Shown in pieces: positions 1 to 8,489 of a stretch of 64,000 nt of DNA. Numbering within the stretch: the first letter of the stretch is position 1; each line of letters begins with the position of its first letter. The stretch comes from DASZHJ01 sp035517495. GTDB taxonomy: Bacteria > Pseudomonadota > Alphaproteobacteria > ATCC43930 > CGMCC-115725. The stretch is taken from assembly GCA_035517495.1 (NCBI GenBank), contig DATIYT010000104.1, forward strand, positions 153,407 to 217,406, written 5' to 3'. A program made the translations under genes and the position numbers. The notes beneath the pieces are model-generated. The model was not told where the DNA came from. It was given only the letters and a program-made list of their open reading frames with translations, and did not search any database.

Positions 1-1433
1 AGCTCGGGATGGATTTGAACCAGCGACGCGGAAATCGCCCGCACGCCCTGCGGCGCGAACTGAGAGACGTAGGCGAAGATGATGATCCAGATCGTGCCGT
101 AGATCCCGATCGGCAGGCTGATCCAAGACCAGAGATAGCCGAGGCCGATGATCAATCCGGGTATGGCAATCGGTAGGATCGCGATCACGTCGAGCATTCG
201 CCGGCCCGCGATCTCCGTGCGATGCACGATGTAGGCGATGGTGAAATAGAGCACGCCGCCCAGCAGCACGGTTCCAAGCGCCACCAGCAGCGAATTCACG
301 AGCGAGGTTTGCACGACCGCGTCGGAGAGCGCGATGCCGAACTGGCGTAGCGAAAGCTGCGCCGGATCAAAAACCGCGGCGAGGGTCGAGAAAAACAAGC
401 CCTTGCGCAACGCGATCAGCAGCAGCGCCCCATAGGGCAGCAGCACCACGAACAGGAGATAGGCGAAGCCTAATGTGGCGAGCGGCCAGCGGGCGCCCCC
501 GAGTGCCACGATATTGGGCCTGACCCCCTTACCCCCGACGGTCACGAAACTGCGCCGCGCGACCACGCGATGCTGGAGCAGCACCAAGGTCACAGTGACC
601 GCGAGCATGAGAACGCCCAATGCCGAGGCCTCGTTCACCCGAGGCGGCGCGAATCCGATCAGCTCCCAGATGCGGACCGAGATGAAATGCAGACCGCCAG
701 CGGTGCCGAGCACGGCGGGGATCGCGAACAGCTCGATCAGCAGCACGAACACCAACAGCGCCGCCGAGAGCAGCGCCGGCGCCACCAGCGGCAACGTTAT
801 CTGCGCCAGGGTTCGAAACCGGCCCGCGCCGCAGAGCGCCGCCGCTTCTTCAAAGACCGGGTCCATGTTGCGCAGCGCCGCCGCCACGAACAGGTAGACG
901 TAGGGCGCGTAGTAGATCGCAAACACGAAGCCGATGCCGGCAAAACTGTAGACATTGACCAGCCCCGGCAGGTGCAATGCGCGCGCCGCCAGGTTGATGA
1001 TGCCGCTCCGAGGCGATGCCAGGATGTCCCAGGCGAAGGCGCCCACGAGCGGCGGCACGAACATCGGCATGATCGCGACCGCCTCGATGAGGCGCCGTCC
1101 CGGCACGTCGGTTCGGGTCGCAAGCCAGGCGAGGCTGGCGCCGATCGCAAGCGCGCCGGCGGTTCCCGAGAACGCCGCCCCCAAGCTGGTGCCGAGCAAC
1201 CCGCCGAAGCCGCCCTTGGTCAGCACCTCCACGTAGTTGTCGAGCGTGAGCCCGGACCAATCCACATGCAGCGCGCGCGGCGGCTCGGAAAGGAAGGAAC
1301 CCAGCACCAGCACCGCCACCGGCAGCACGATCAGCACCCCGAGCAGAGCCGCAAGGGCCGCCACCAAGAGGCGCAGCGGATTTAGCGCTCCAGCGCGCCG
1401 TGCGGATGCGACGAATTGCTGCTCGACCGCCAT
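1..1433 (-). CDS. Fe(3+)/AfuB-type ABC transporter permease, two-domain, C-terminus cut off
   Basis: Inner-membrane permease of an ABC importer of the ferric-iron/ThiP-SfuB type, in which two binding-protein-dependent permease domains are fused. About 477 residues are visible from the ATG at 1433 before the window edge. Many hydrophobic helices are seen. The first EAA cytoplasmic loop (EEAAALCGAGRF, then ITLP) lies near residue 200, and a second loop (SASLVQIHPE) begins exactly at the edge, so roughly the last 80 residues are missing. The start lies 6 bases after the stop of the LLM oxidoreductase gene, implying co-transcription. Binding protein and ATPase genes would lie outside. Substrate is unproven: iron, putrescine and phosphonate systems share this fold. 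Confidence 0.85.
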   Translation of the reverse strand, partial: MAVEQQFVASARRAGALNPLRLLVAALAALLGVLIVLPVAVLVLGSFLSEPPRALHVDWSGLTLDNYVEVLTKGGFGGLLGTSLGAAFSGTAGALAIGASLAWLATRTDVPGRRLIEAVAIMPMFVPPLVGAFAWDILASPRSGIINLAARALHLPGLVNVYSFAGIGFVFAIYYAPYVYLFVAAALRNMDPVFEEAAALCGAGRFRTLAQITLPLVAPALLSAALLVFVLLIELFAIPAVLGTAGGLHFISVRIWELIGFAPPRVNEASALGVLMLAVTVTLVLLQHRVVARRSFVTVGGKGVRPNIVALGGARWPLATLGFAYLLFVVLLPYGALLLIALRKGLFFSTLAAVFDPAQLSLRQFGIALSDAVVQTSLVNSLLVALGTVLLGGVLYFTIAYIVHRTEIAGRRMLDVIAILPIAIPGLIIGLGYLWSWISLPIGIYGTIWIIIFAYVSQFAPQGVRAISASLVQIHPE

Positions 1434-1439
1434 AGCGCC

Positions 1440-2495
1440 TCACGCGGCCCGCATGGCGCGGAACTGCGGTGCTACTTTCTGCATGAAGAGCGTGAGGCTG
1501 GCGCAAGCATCGGCATGTGCCATCGGACCCAGGCGGAATTGCGCGATGACGCCGCCGACACCGATCGCCTCGACTTCGCTCAGCGCTTCGGCCACGGTCG
1601 CGGGCGAGCCGCAGATAAGCGCGTGGCGTAGATCGATGCGCGCCGCGGGCGCCGCCGGGTTCTCGGCTTTGATCCGCAGTCCCTGCTCGGCATAGACGCG
1701 ATTGCGCAGCGAAGCGCGGTGCTCCTGCATGTTCTTGAAGGCGGGAACCGCGATCCGCTCCGCCTCCGCATCGGTTTCGGCGACGAACACGTTGCGCCAA
1801 ATCCAGCACTGCTCGACGTTGCGCCGGATCGCCTCGTCATCGAACCCCACCTCGCGCATCGTCTTTCGGTAAAGCTCCATCCGATGGCGCGTCGTCTCGT
1901 TCGACTGCACGTTCATCAGGAACGGCCGCCCCGCCCGTGCAAGCTCCACCATCGACGCCTCGCCCGAGGCGCCGCGGATCACCGGCGGATGCGGCTTGGT
2001 GTACGGTCTGGGCCTCAGGATGGGGATATTCAAATTCCAGTATTTGCCGTGGTGCTCAAGGGCTTCTTGCGTCCAGGCCCGAAGCATCACCGCCTCCGCC
2101 TCCTCGAAGCGCGACTGCGCCTCCTCGTGATCGATGCCGTAGCCCTGATAATCGTAGATGTTGTAGGCAGTGCCGCGCCCGAGGCCGACGATAAGGCGCC
2201 CCTTGCTGATGTGGTCGATGAGCGCAAGCTGCTCGGCGAGTCGGGTCGGATGATGCAGCGAGGTCTGGACCACCGCGAAACCAATCCGGCAGCGACGCGT
2301 CGCGGTGGCGAGCGCCGCGGCAAAGACGACGGGATCGACATAGGCGCAGTTGCCGTCGAAGTGATGCTCGGCGAGCCAGAGCACCTCGACGCCGAGCTCG
2401 TCGGAGAGCCGCGCCTCGGCCAAGGTCTCGTCGATGACGCGGCCGTCTTCCGCGGGGTCGCGGCTTTCCGGAAACAGAAAGTTACTGAATTTCAC
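1440..2495 (-). CDS. LLM class flavin-dependent oxidoreductase
   Basis: Bacterial luciferase-like (LLM) monooxygenase of 351 residues, expected as a cytoplasmic TIM barrel using FMNH2. Family hallmarks are visible: WLAEHHF near residue 40, TSLHHPTRLAEQLA near 80-90, the SKGRLIVGLGRGT turn near 95-107, and PRPYTKPHPPV near 165. It begins MKFSNFLFPESRDP and precedes an ABC permease gene by 6 bases, so the pair may import and oxidise one compound. Substrate cannot be read from sequence. It is one of four LLM genes in the window, all of different subtypes. Confidence 0.85.
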   Translation of the reverse strand: MKFSNFLFPESRDPAEDGRVIDETLAEARLSDELGVEVLWLAEHHFDGNCAYVDPVVFAAALATATRRCRIGFAVVQTSLHHPTRLAEQLALIDHISKGRLIVGLGRGTAYNIYDYQGYGIDHEEAQSRFEEAEAVMLRAWTQEALEHHGKYWNLNIPILRPRPYTKPHPPVIRGASGEASMVELARAGRPFLMNVQSNETTRHRMELYRKTMREVGFDDEAIRRNVEQCWIWRNVFVAETDAEAERIAVPAFKNMQEHRASLRNRVYAEQGLRIKAENPAAPAARIDLRHALICGSPATVAEALSEVEAIGVGGVIAQFRLGPMAHADACASLTLFMQKVAPQFRAMRAA

Positions 2496-2567
2496 CGGCG
2501 ATCCTCCTTCGGCTGCGCGGCCATCACGAAGGGCGCGCGGGGCTTTGTCAAGGCGAGGTGAAGCCGC

Positions 2568-4019
2568 TCAGCCCCCCGATTTTCGCGGCCTGTACCCCGC
2601 CACATGCGCGCCGTCCTCGGGGCTCAGGCGCGCGAACCAAAGCGCAGAGATCAGCGGGAATACGGCCATGATCACCAGCACCACCCGGAAATCCGCCGCG
2701 GTCGGCAACGGCTTCGGCACCGTGATGAGCGCCAGCAGGGTCGCGCTGATGGTGACCCCGAAACTCATGGATAGCTGCTGCGCAACGCTCGAGAGGCTGG
2801 AGCCCGGGCTGATATCGTGCCCGGCCAGATCGGAATAGCCGAGCGTGTTCATGCAGGTGAATTGCAGCGCGCGGAAGAAGCCGAGCGCGAACAGGCCGCA
2901 GAGGATCAAGGCAATCGGCACGCCGAAGGTTATGAGCGCAATTCCCAGCATCATCAGGCTTGTGATCGTGCCGTTTCCGAGCAGGATGGCGCGGAAGCCG
3001 AGCTTGCGCAGCAATGGCGGCGAGACCAGGCGCATGGTGATGGCGCCCACCGCCAGCACGGAGGTTACGAGTCCGGAATGGAAGGCGGAGAAGCCGAAGG
3101 GAATCTGCAGCAGCAATGGGATCAGGAACGCGGTGGAGCTGAGCCCGATGCGGCAGATGCTGCCGGCCAGAACGCCCAATCGGAAGGTCTTGATACGGAA
3201 TATCTTGAGGTCGACCGCGGGGTTCGCGACGCGCCGCGCATAGAAACCGAAGGCGGCAAGGCTCAGCGCCGCCACCACCCATATCGCCCCTTCGGCATAA
3301 GCCGAGATCAAATTCCGCCCGGTGAATTCGAGCGCTATCTCGACCGCAGCCAGACCGACGCCGCAGAGGATGAAACCGAAAAAATCGAAGCGGCTGGTTG
3401 ACTCGGCGCGGAAATTCTCGAAGTAGCGCAGCGCCAGCACGATCCCGAGCAGGCCCACGGGGACATTGACATAGAAGATCCAGCGCCACGACACGTAGGT
3501 GGTGAGAAAACCCCCGACCATCGGGCCGACCGCCGGGCCGAGCAGCGCCGGAATGGCCACGTAGCTCATCGCCGCCACCAGCTCGGATTTCGGGAACGAC
3601 TTCAGCAGCACAAGGCGTCCAATCGGCGTCATCAACGCGCCGCCGACGCCCTGGAGGATGCGCATGATCACCAGAACCGAGAGCGAGTTCGCGGCGCCAC
3701 AGAGCGCCGATCCCAGGGTGAATACCGCGACCGCTGAGGCGAAGACCGAGCGTGCACCGTAGCGGTCGGCGATCCAGCCGCTCACGGGGATGAACACCGC
3801 GAGGCTCAGCAGGTAGCTGGTGATCGCCACGTTTAGCCGCAGCGGATTTTCGCCGAGGCTCTCGGCCATCTGGGGAATCGAGGTGGTGATGATGGTTTGG
3901 TCGAGGCTTTCCATCACCATCGCGAAGGCGACCACAAGCGGCACCAAAAGCCTGAGGCGGGGTTCGCGCGTGGTGCGGTAAACCGACTCTTCGCTCCGCG
4001 CCGGTGTCTCGTCATTCAT
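2568..4019 (-). CDS. DHA2-family MFS multidrug efflux transporter
   Basis: Proton-coupled drug exporter of the EmrB/QacA (DHA2, 14-helix) group, 483 residues, inner membrane. Seen directly: the DHA2 motif ESLDQTIITTSIP at 37-49, motif A GWIADRYGARS at about 81-91, RILQGVGGALMTP near 125, and the antiporter motif C as GPAVGPMVGG near 160. Hydrophobic segments continue to the C-terminus. No EmrA-like adaptor or TetR/MarR regulator lies beside it. The start is divergent from opgC, with a palindromic element in the 280-base gap. Substrate unknown. Confidence 0.88.
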   Translation of the reverse strand: MNDETPARSEESVYRTTREPRLRLLVPLVVAFAMVMESLDQTIITTSIPQMAESLGENPLRLNVAITSYLLSLAVFIPVSGWIADRYGARSVFASAVAVFTLGSALCGAANSLSVLVIMRILQGVGGALMTPIGRLVLLKSFPKSELVAAMSYVAIPALLGPAVGPMVGGFLTTYVSWRWIFYVNVPVGLLGIVLALRYFENFRAESTSRFDFFGFILCGVGLAAVEIALEFTGRNLISAYAEGAIWVVAALSLAAFGFYARRVANPAVDLKIFRIKTFRLGVLAGSICRIGLSSTAFLIPLLLQIPFGFSAFHSGLVTSVLAVGAITMRLVSPPLLRKLGFRAILLGNGTITSLMMLGIALITFGVPIALILCGLFALGFFRALQFTCMNTLGYSDLAGHDISPGSSLSSVAQQLSMSFGVTISATLLALITVPKPLPTAADFRVVLVIMAVFPLISALWFARLSPEDGAHVAGYRPRKSGG

Positions 4020-4158
4020 TCAAAGGGCTCTCGACAAGGACCGCCGCGTCCGGGGACCGGGCGCCCGCCCGAAGGCCTACCACGGAAAAAGGTAACCTCT
4101 CCAGTACGCTTGGCGAATAAGAGGGCACCGCGGGCGTCAAGGCTCCCCTAATACCTGC

Positions 4159-4184
4159 CCTTTCGGAGGAGAAAGGCGCCTTTC
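4159..4184. promoter_or_regulatory. Candidate operator: CCTTTC/GAAAGG inverted repeats in divergent promoter region
   Basis: Positions 4171-4184 read GAAAGGCGCCTTTC, a perfect 14-base palindrome. A further CCTTTC at 4159-4164 forms a second inverted pair with GAAAGG at 4171-4176, giving three alternating half-sites. It lies between the divergent MFS exporter and OpgC genes, about 115 bases before the opgC start and 140 before the exporter start. Regulatory role is inferred from symmetry and position only. Confidence 0.35.
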
Positions 4185-4299
4185 ACGCCCTTGTGCTCGC
4201 CGATGAGGGAAAATCGCCCTATGATTAAATCTTGCTCATGAACCCCCGGAATGTTCACGGCCGCGACCTGACGCTCCGCCCATTGGCTGCCGATCGAGC

Positions 4300-5508
4300 A
4301 TGAACCCGACGCTCTTCAACCAAGGCCGCGATCCCCGGCTCGATTTCTTCCGGGGGAGCGCGATGTTCATCATTTTCATCGCGCATTGCCGCGGCAATTT
4401 CCTTTGGGACTACATTCCCGCGCGCTACGGCATCAGCGATGCCGCCGACATGTTCGTTTTCCTGTCGGGCATGGCGGCATCCATCGCCTTTGGCGGCACT
4501 TTCGTGCGCCAGGGCATGTTGATGGGAACCGCGCGGATACTCCATCGCTGCTGGCAGCTCATGGTGGGCCATCTCGGCGTGTTCTTCACCTGCGCCATGC
4601 TGGCGGTGGCGGGCACCTGGTGCTTCCCCGATACCAACTACGTCGAGATAGCGCAGTTGCAGCGGTTCTTCATGGATACGCCGCATGCGCTAGTCGGCAT
4701 ATTCACCCTCACCTACGTGCCGCACTATTTCGACATTTTACCGGTCTACATCGTGGTGCTGGCGATGGTGCCAATCGCGATGATGCTGGCGCGGCTTCAT
4801 CCGCTGGCGGTGCCGGCCGCCTCGGTCGCGCTCTACGCCGTTGCGGTTTCGCTCGATCTTAACTTTCCGGCCAATGCAGACGACCAGCCGGTCTGGTACT
4901 TCAATCCGCTGGCATGGCAGCTCATCTTCTTCACCGGATTCACCTTGGGCAGGGGCTGGATAAGGGTGCCCTGGGATTCACGGTTGCTGCTCTGGAGCAG
5001 CATCGTTGTGTTGGTGCTGGGGCTTGCGATCTCGCTGCCCGCGGTGTTCACGCGCATCCCCGCGATCGATGCGCTCCGTCTCTGGATCGGCGACCGTACC
5101 GACAAGACCAATCTCGACCTGTTGCAATATCTGCATTTCCTTGCGTCGGCCTACGTGGCGGTGGCGATCCTGAAGGGGCGCGAGCAGGTGTTGCTGTCGC
5201 CGGCCCTGCGCCCCTTCGTCAAGTGCGGGCAGCAGGCCTTGGCGATTTTCCTCACGGGCACGGTGCTGTCGCTGTTGGGCGGCATGGCTTTCGACCAGGC
5301 CGGAGACGGCGTGGCGATGCAGATCGCGGTCAACGTGGTCTGCTTTGGGGCGATGTTCGCGGTCGGCTATGGGGTTGCGTGGGTGAAGTCGACGCCCTGG
5401 AAGCGTCCGGCGGCGCCGGTCGCCGTCATGGTCGCGAATGCGCCACAGCGCGCGAGTGAACCCGGCACGTCGCGACCCTTGACCTCGGTTCGCAAGGCGG
5501 CGTCGTGA
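4300..5508 (+). CDS. opgC: OpgC-family membrane acyltransferase
   Basis: Polytopic inner-membrane protein of 402 residues of the OpgC family, which in enterobacteria adds succinyl groups to periplasmic osmoregulated glucans. Seen: the start RDPRLDFFRGSAMFIIFIAHC, a typical OpgC/acyltransferase-3 first helix with a conserved His, then DAADMFVFLSGMAA near 45-60 and about ten hydrophobic segments. The ATG at 4300 agrees with this start. It overlaps the next gene by four bases (GTGA at 5505-5508), so translation is coupled. Neighbouring esterase and TPR genes suggest an envelope-glycan role here, but no opgG/opgH genes are present. The symbol reflects family membership, not a proven substrate. 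Confidence 0.8.
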   Translation: MNPTLFNQGRDPRLDFFRGSAMFIIFIAHCRGNFLWDYIPARYGISDAADMFVFLSGMAASIAFGGTFVRQGMLMGTARILHRCWQLMVGHLGVFFTCAMLAVAGTWCFPDTNYVEIAQLQRFFMDTPHALVGIFTLTYVPHYFDILPVYIVVLAMVPIAMMLARLHPLAVPAASVALYAVAVSLDLNFPANADDQPVWYFNPLAWQLIFFTGFTLGRGWIRVPWDSRLLLWSSIVVLVLGLAISLPAVFTRIPAIDALRLWIGDRTDKTNLDLLQYLHFLASAYVAVAILKGREQVLLSPALRPFVKCGQQALAIFLTGTVLSLLGGMAFDQAGDGVAMQIAVNVVCFGAMFAVGYGVAWVKSTPWKRPAAPVAVMVANAPQRASEPGTSRPLTSVRKAAS

Positions 5509-6461
5509 AGTATTGGCGCGCCGCCGGCCGCGCCCCGCGCATCGGATCGGCGGCGATCGCGGTCCTGGCGTTGCTCTGCAGCGCCTCGGCAAAGGCCGAC
5601 GATCCCGAGGGCTATCAGCGCGAAGCGCTGCCCTGGGGGAGCGTCGAGCGCAGCTTTCTGACGCACGTGCCGCCGGGAACCGACGGCACGGAGCGGCTGC
5701 CGCTCGTGATCATGCTGCATGGAGCCGGCGGGAGCGCCGCGGCCTTCGCCCGCGAAACCGCGATCGCGCCCGCCGCCGACACGGAGCACATGCTGGTGGT
5801 GGTTCCCGACGGCACCGGAGATACGGCAGACCGGCTGAGCTGGAATGCGCATTTCTGTTGCGGCGTTTCCATAACGCGGAACATCGATGACATCGGCTTT
5901 ATCGGCGCGGTGATCGATCGGGTCGCCGCGGAGCGGGCGATCGACCGAGCGCGCATTTACGCCGCCGGCATGTCGAATGGAGCGATGCTCGCCTACCAGA
6001 TCGCCGCGGCGCATCCGCAATGGCTTGCCGCCCTGGCGGCGGTGTCGGGGACGATCGGCGGCACCGATCGCGACGGCAATCCCTTCGTGATCGCCAAGCC
6101 CGACATGCCGGTCTCGGTGCTCATCATGCACGGCCGGCAGGATCCCTATGTCCTGTTCGAGGGTGGCAATTCGTCGCTGGTTCGCTTCCCCAAGCGCACC
6201 AACATGGCGGTCGCCGATGCGCTCGCCTTCTGGTCCGATGTCGATGGCTGCGACCCCGTCCCGGTCGACTCGGAACCGGTTCCGCGGACGCTTCGGCGCC
6301 TGGCCTATCATGGTTGTCGCGGCGGCAGCGAGGTCATGCTCTGGGAGATCGAGCGCGGTCAACATGAATGGCCGGCAACTGACTTTCCGGCCCCCGGCGG
6401 CGGCACCCGTTCGCCCGCCGCCGAGATCCTCGCCTTCTTCGCGGAACACGCGCGGGAGTAG
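5505..6461 (+). CDS. Secreted LpqC/PHB depolymerase-type esterase
   Basis: Alpha/beta hydrolase of 318 residues with an N-terminal signal peptide (hydrophobic 13-28, cleavage near ASAKA, 27-31). The esterase core resembles polyhydroxybutyrate depolymerase/feruloyl esterase (LpqC, COG3509). Visible are LHGAGG (oxyanion, 71-76), GMSNGAM with nucleophile Ser157, Asp213 in HGRQDPYV and His287 in GQHEW. The GTG start overlaps the opgC stop, and the TPR gene starts 4 bases after the stop, making a compact three-gene operon. Given OpgC upstream, removal of acyl groups from an exported glycan is one inference. A polyester or feruloyl substrate is equally possible. Confidence 0.82.
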   Translation: MKYWRAAGRAPRIGSAAIAVLALLCSASAKADDPEGYQREALPWGSVERSFLTHVPPGTDGTERLPLVIMLHGAGGSAAAFARETAIAPAADTEHMLVVVPDGTGDTADRLSWNAHFCCGVSITRNIDDIGFIGAVIDRVAAERAIDRARIYAAGMSNGAMLAYQIAAAHPQWLAALAAVSGTIGGTDRDGNPFVIAKPDMPVSVLIMHGRQDPYVLFEGGNSSLVRFPKRTNMAVADALAFWSDVDGCDPVPVDSEPVPRTLRRLAYHGCRGGSEVMLWEIERGQHEWPATDFPAPGGGTRSPAAEILAFFAEHARE

Positions 6462-6465
6462 CGCC

Positions 6466-7851
6466 ATGCAGCACGACGCGCGAGGATTACCGCTGACAGC
6501 CGCCACTTCCGAAGCCGCCGCATGCTTCGACGCGACGATCGCCGCCTATTGCGGGCTGCGCAAGGACACCGGCGATTGCCTCAAGCATACTTTGGTCGCC
6601 GATCCGCAATTCGTCATGGCGCATTTGCTGCGCGGCTATTTCATGATGCTGTTCGGCAAACGCGAGAATGTGCCGCGCGCCAAGGCCGCGCTCTCCGATG
6701 CCGACGCGGCGATCGAGGCTTTAGGCGCCACTGATCGAGAACGCCTGCACCGCGCCGCCCTCGATGCCTGGATCGCGGGGCATCTCGATCGGGCGGTTGC
6801 CCATTGGGAAGCAGTCCTGCTCCACCATCCCCGCGATTTGCTGGCGCTCAAGCTCGCGCAATACGGCACGTTCTACCAGGGTGACAGCGTTGGCATGCGC
6901 GCCTCCACCGCCCGCGTACTGCACGCTTGGGACGAGACCGTGCCGGGCTTTGGGTTCGTACTGGGATGCCATGCCTTCGGGCTCGAGGAGTCCGGCGACT
7001 ATGCAGCGGCGGAGCGTGCGGGGCGCCGCGCGATCGAGATCAACCGCGCCGATGTGTGGGCCGCGCACGCCGTCGCCCATGTGCTGGAGATGCAGAATCG
7101 CACCCGCGAGGGCATCGCTTGGGTCGGCGGGCTCGACCGCGAGTGGGACGAGACCAACAACTTCGTCTTTCACATCCGCTGGCATCGCTGCCTCTTCCAT
7201 CTCGAGCGCGAAGACTATGGCCGGGTGCTCGATCTCTACGACCGCGAAGTGCGCGCCGAGCCAACCGACGAATACCTCGACATCACCAATGCGGTGGCGC
7301 TGCTCTGGCGGCTGGAGCACGCCGGGGTCGATGTGGGTGGGCGCTGGGCCGAGCTCCGCGAGCGGGCACGGGTGCGCCTCGACGATCATTTGCTGGTATT
7401 CGCCGATGTTCACTACGCGATGGCGCTCGCGACCGCCGACGAGAGCGGCATGCAGACATGGCTCAAGTCCTCCACCGAATTCGCCCGGCAGCGAGGCATG
7501 CTCGAAGCCGATGTCATGGCCGAGTCCGGCCTTGCGCTCGGCGAGGCGGCGCTCGCGCACCGCCGCGGCGACCATGGACGCGTGATCGAGCTGCTCTATC
7601 CACGCCGCGATTCCATCCGCCGCCTCGGCGGCAGCCATGCCCAGCGCGATCTCTACGAGCAGATGTTGATCGATTCCGCAATTCGATCGAGGCAGAACCC
7701 TCTCGCGCGGGCGCTGCTTTCAGAGCGGCTGACCCTCCGTCCCGACAATCTCTGGGGTTGGCGCCAGCTTGCGGCGCTTGCTCGTGCCACCGGCGATCGA
7801 TCAGCGCTGGCGCAAGCGGAAGCGGCGGCCGGGCGCATTCTCGCGAATTGA
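6466..7851 (+). CDS. TPR (TTC38-like) protein
   Basis: Protein of 461 residues resembling the tetratricopeptide repeat protein 38 family, widespread in Alphaproteobacteria and of unknown biochemical role. It is helix-rich, with repeated A/W/Y patterns such as MRASTARVLHAWDE, ESGDYAAAERAGRRAIEINR and DVWAAHAVAHVLEMQ, followed by a TNNFVFHIRWHRCLFHLE segment typical of the family. No signal peptide is seen. The ATG at 6466, 4 bases after the esterase stop, is chosen over an in-frame upstream start inside the esterase gene. Probably a scaffold or assembly factor, by inference only. Confidence 0.75.
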   Translation: MQHDARGLPLTAATSEAAACFDATIAAYCGLRKDTGDCLKHTLVADPQFVMAHLLRGYFMMLFGKRENVPRAKAALSDADAAIEALGATDRERLHRAALDAWIAGHLDRAVAHWEAVLLHHPRDLLALKLAQYGTFYQGDSVGMRASTARVLHAWDETVPGFGFVLGCHAFGLEESGDYAAAERAGRRAIEINRADVWAAHAVAHVLEMQNRTREGIAWVGGLDREWDETNNFVFHIRWHRCLFHLEREDYGRVLDLYDREVRAEPTDEYLDITNAVALLWRLEHAGVDVGGRWAELRERARVRLDDHLLVFADVHYAMALATADESGMQTWLKSSTEFARQRGMLEADVMAESGLALGEAALAHRRGDHGRVIELLYPRRDSIRRLGGSHAQRDLYEQMLIDSAIRSRQNPLARALLSERLTLRPDNLWGWRQLAALARATGDRSALAQAEAAAGRILAN

Positions 7852-7946
7852 CGACCGGCTAGCCCTCCTGGCATTGGCTCGCTAGGCTGTCCCCGGCGTC
7901 TCGCGAAGAAGCGGGATTGGAATACTCGCGGGGTGAAACAACGCCG

Positions 7947-8480
7947 ATGAACAGGGGAATCAGGCGCATCGTCACAACCCGTGACCGCGACGGCAAGGCC
8001 GTGGTGCTGTTCGACGGCGATGCGCCCAACGTGAAGGTGCGGAAGGTCGGCGGATTCGTCTCGACTTTGATGTGGGTGCTGGACGCGCTGCCGGCGCGGC
8101 ACTCCGCCGAGAAAGACTTGGCGGACGTGACCATCGGAACGGCGCCACCGCCCAACGGCGCGGTCTTCCGCATCGTCGATTTCCCACCGGTCAAGGGCGA
8201 GCTCGACGCCGAAGCGCATCGTCGCATGACCGAGGAGATGGGCCTCGCTCACCGGCATCACGCGGGTCCACCTCCGCGTCACCCCTTCATGCATCGAACC
8301 AAAAGCGTCGATTTCGGCATCGTGCTCTCGGGCGAGATCGACATGCTGCTGGATGAGTCCAAAGTGCATGTGAAAGCCGGCGACGTCGTCATTCAGCAGG
8401 GCACCAACCACGCTTGGGTCAATCGCGGCAGTGAGATCTGCCGCATCGCCTTCATCCTGATCGACGCGCGGGAAGATTGA
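7947..8480 (+). CDS. Cupin-domain protein
   Basis: 177-residue protein with a C-terminal single cupin domain. Motif 1-like HPFMHRTKSVDFGIVLSGE and motif 2-like VKAGDVVIQQGTNHAWVN are visible at about residues 110-155, with His residues that could bind a metal. The N-terminal third (RIVTTRDRDGKAVVLFD) resembles cupins that act near small-molecule oxygenases. The ATG at 7947 is preferred to the upstream TTG at 7917. The LLM oxidoreductase starts 9 bases downstream, so the two probably act on the same substrate. Specific reaction unknown. Confidence 0.78.
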   Translation: MNRGIRRIVTTRDRDGKAVVLFDGDAPNVKVRKVGGFVSTLMWVLDALPARHSAEKDLADVTIGTAPPPNGAVFRIVDFPPVKGELDAEAHRRMTEEMGLAHRHHAGPPPRHPFMHRTKSVDFGIVLSGEIDMLLDESKVHVKAGDVVIQQGTNHAWVNRGSEICRIAFILIDARED

Positions 8481-8489
8481 GGCACAGCC

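Noticed and set aside
5367..6506. A 379-codon open frame on the minus strand
   Set aside because: It lies antisense to the esterase with its intact Ser-Asp-His triad. High-GC third positions keep the opposite strand open.
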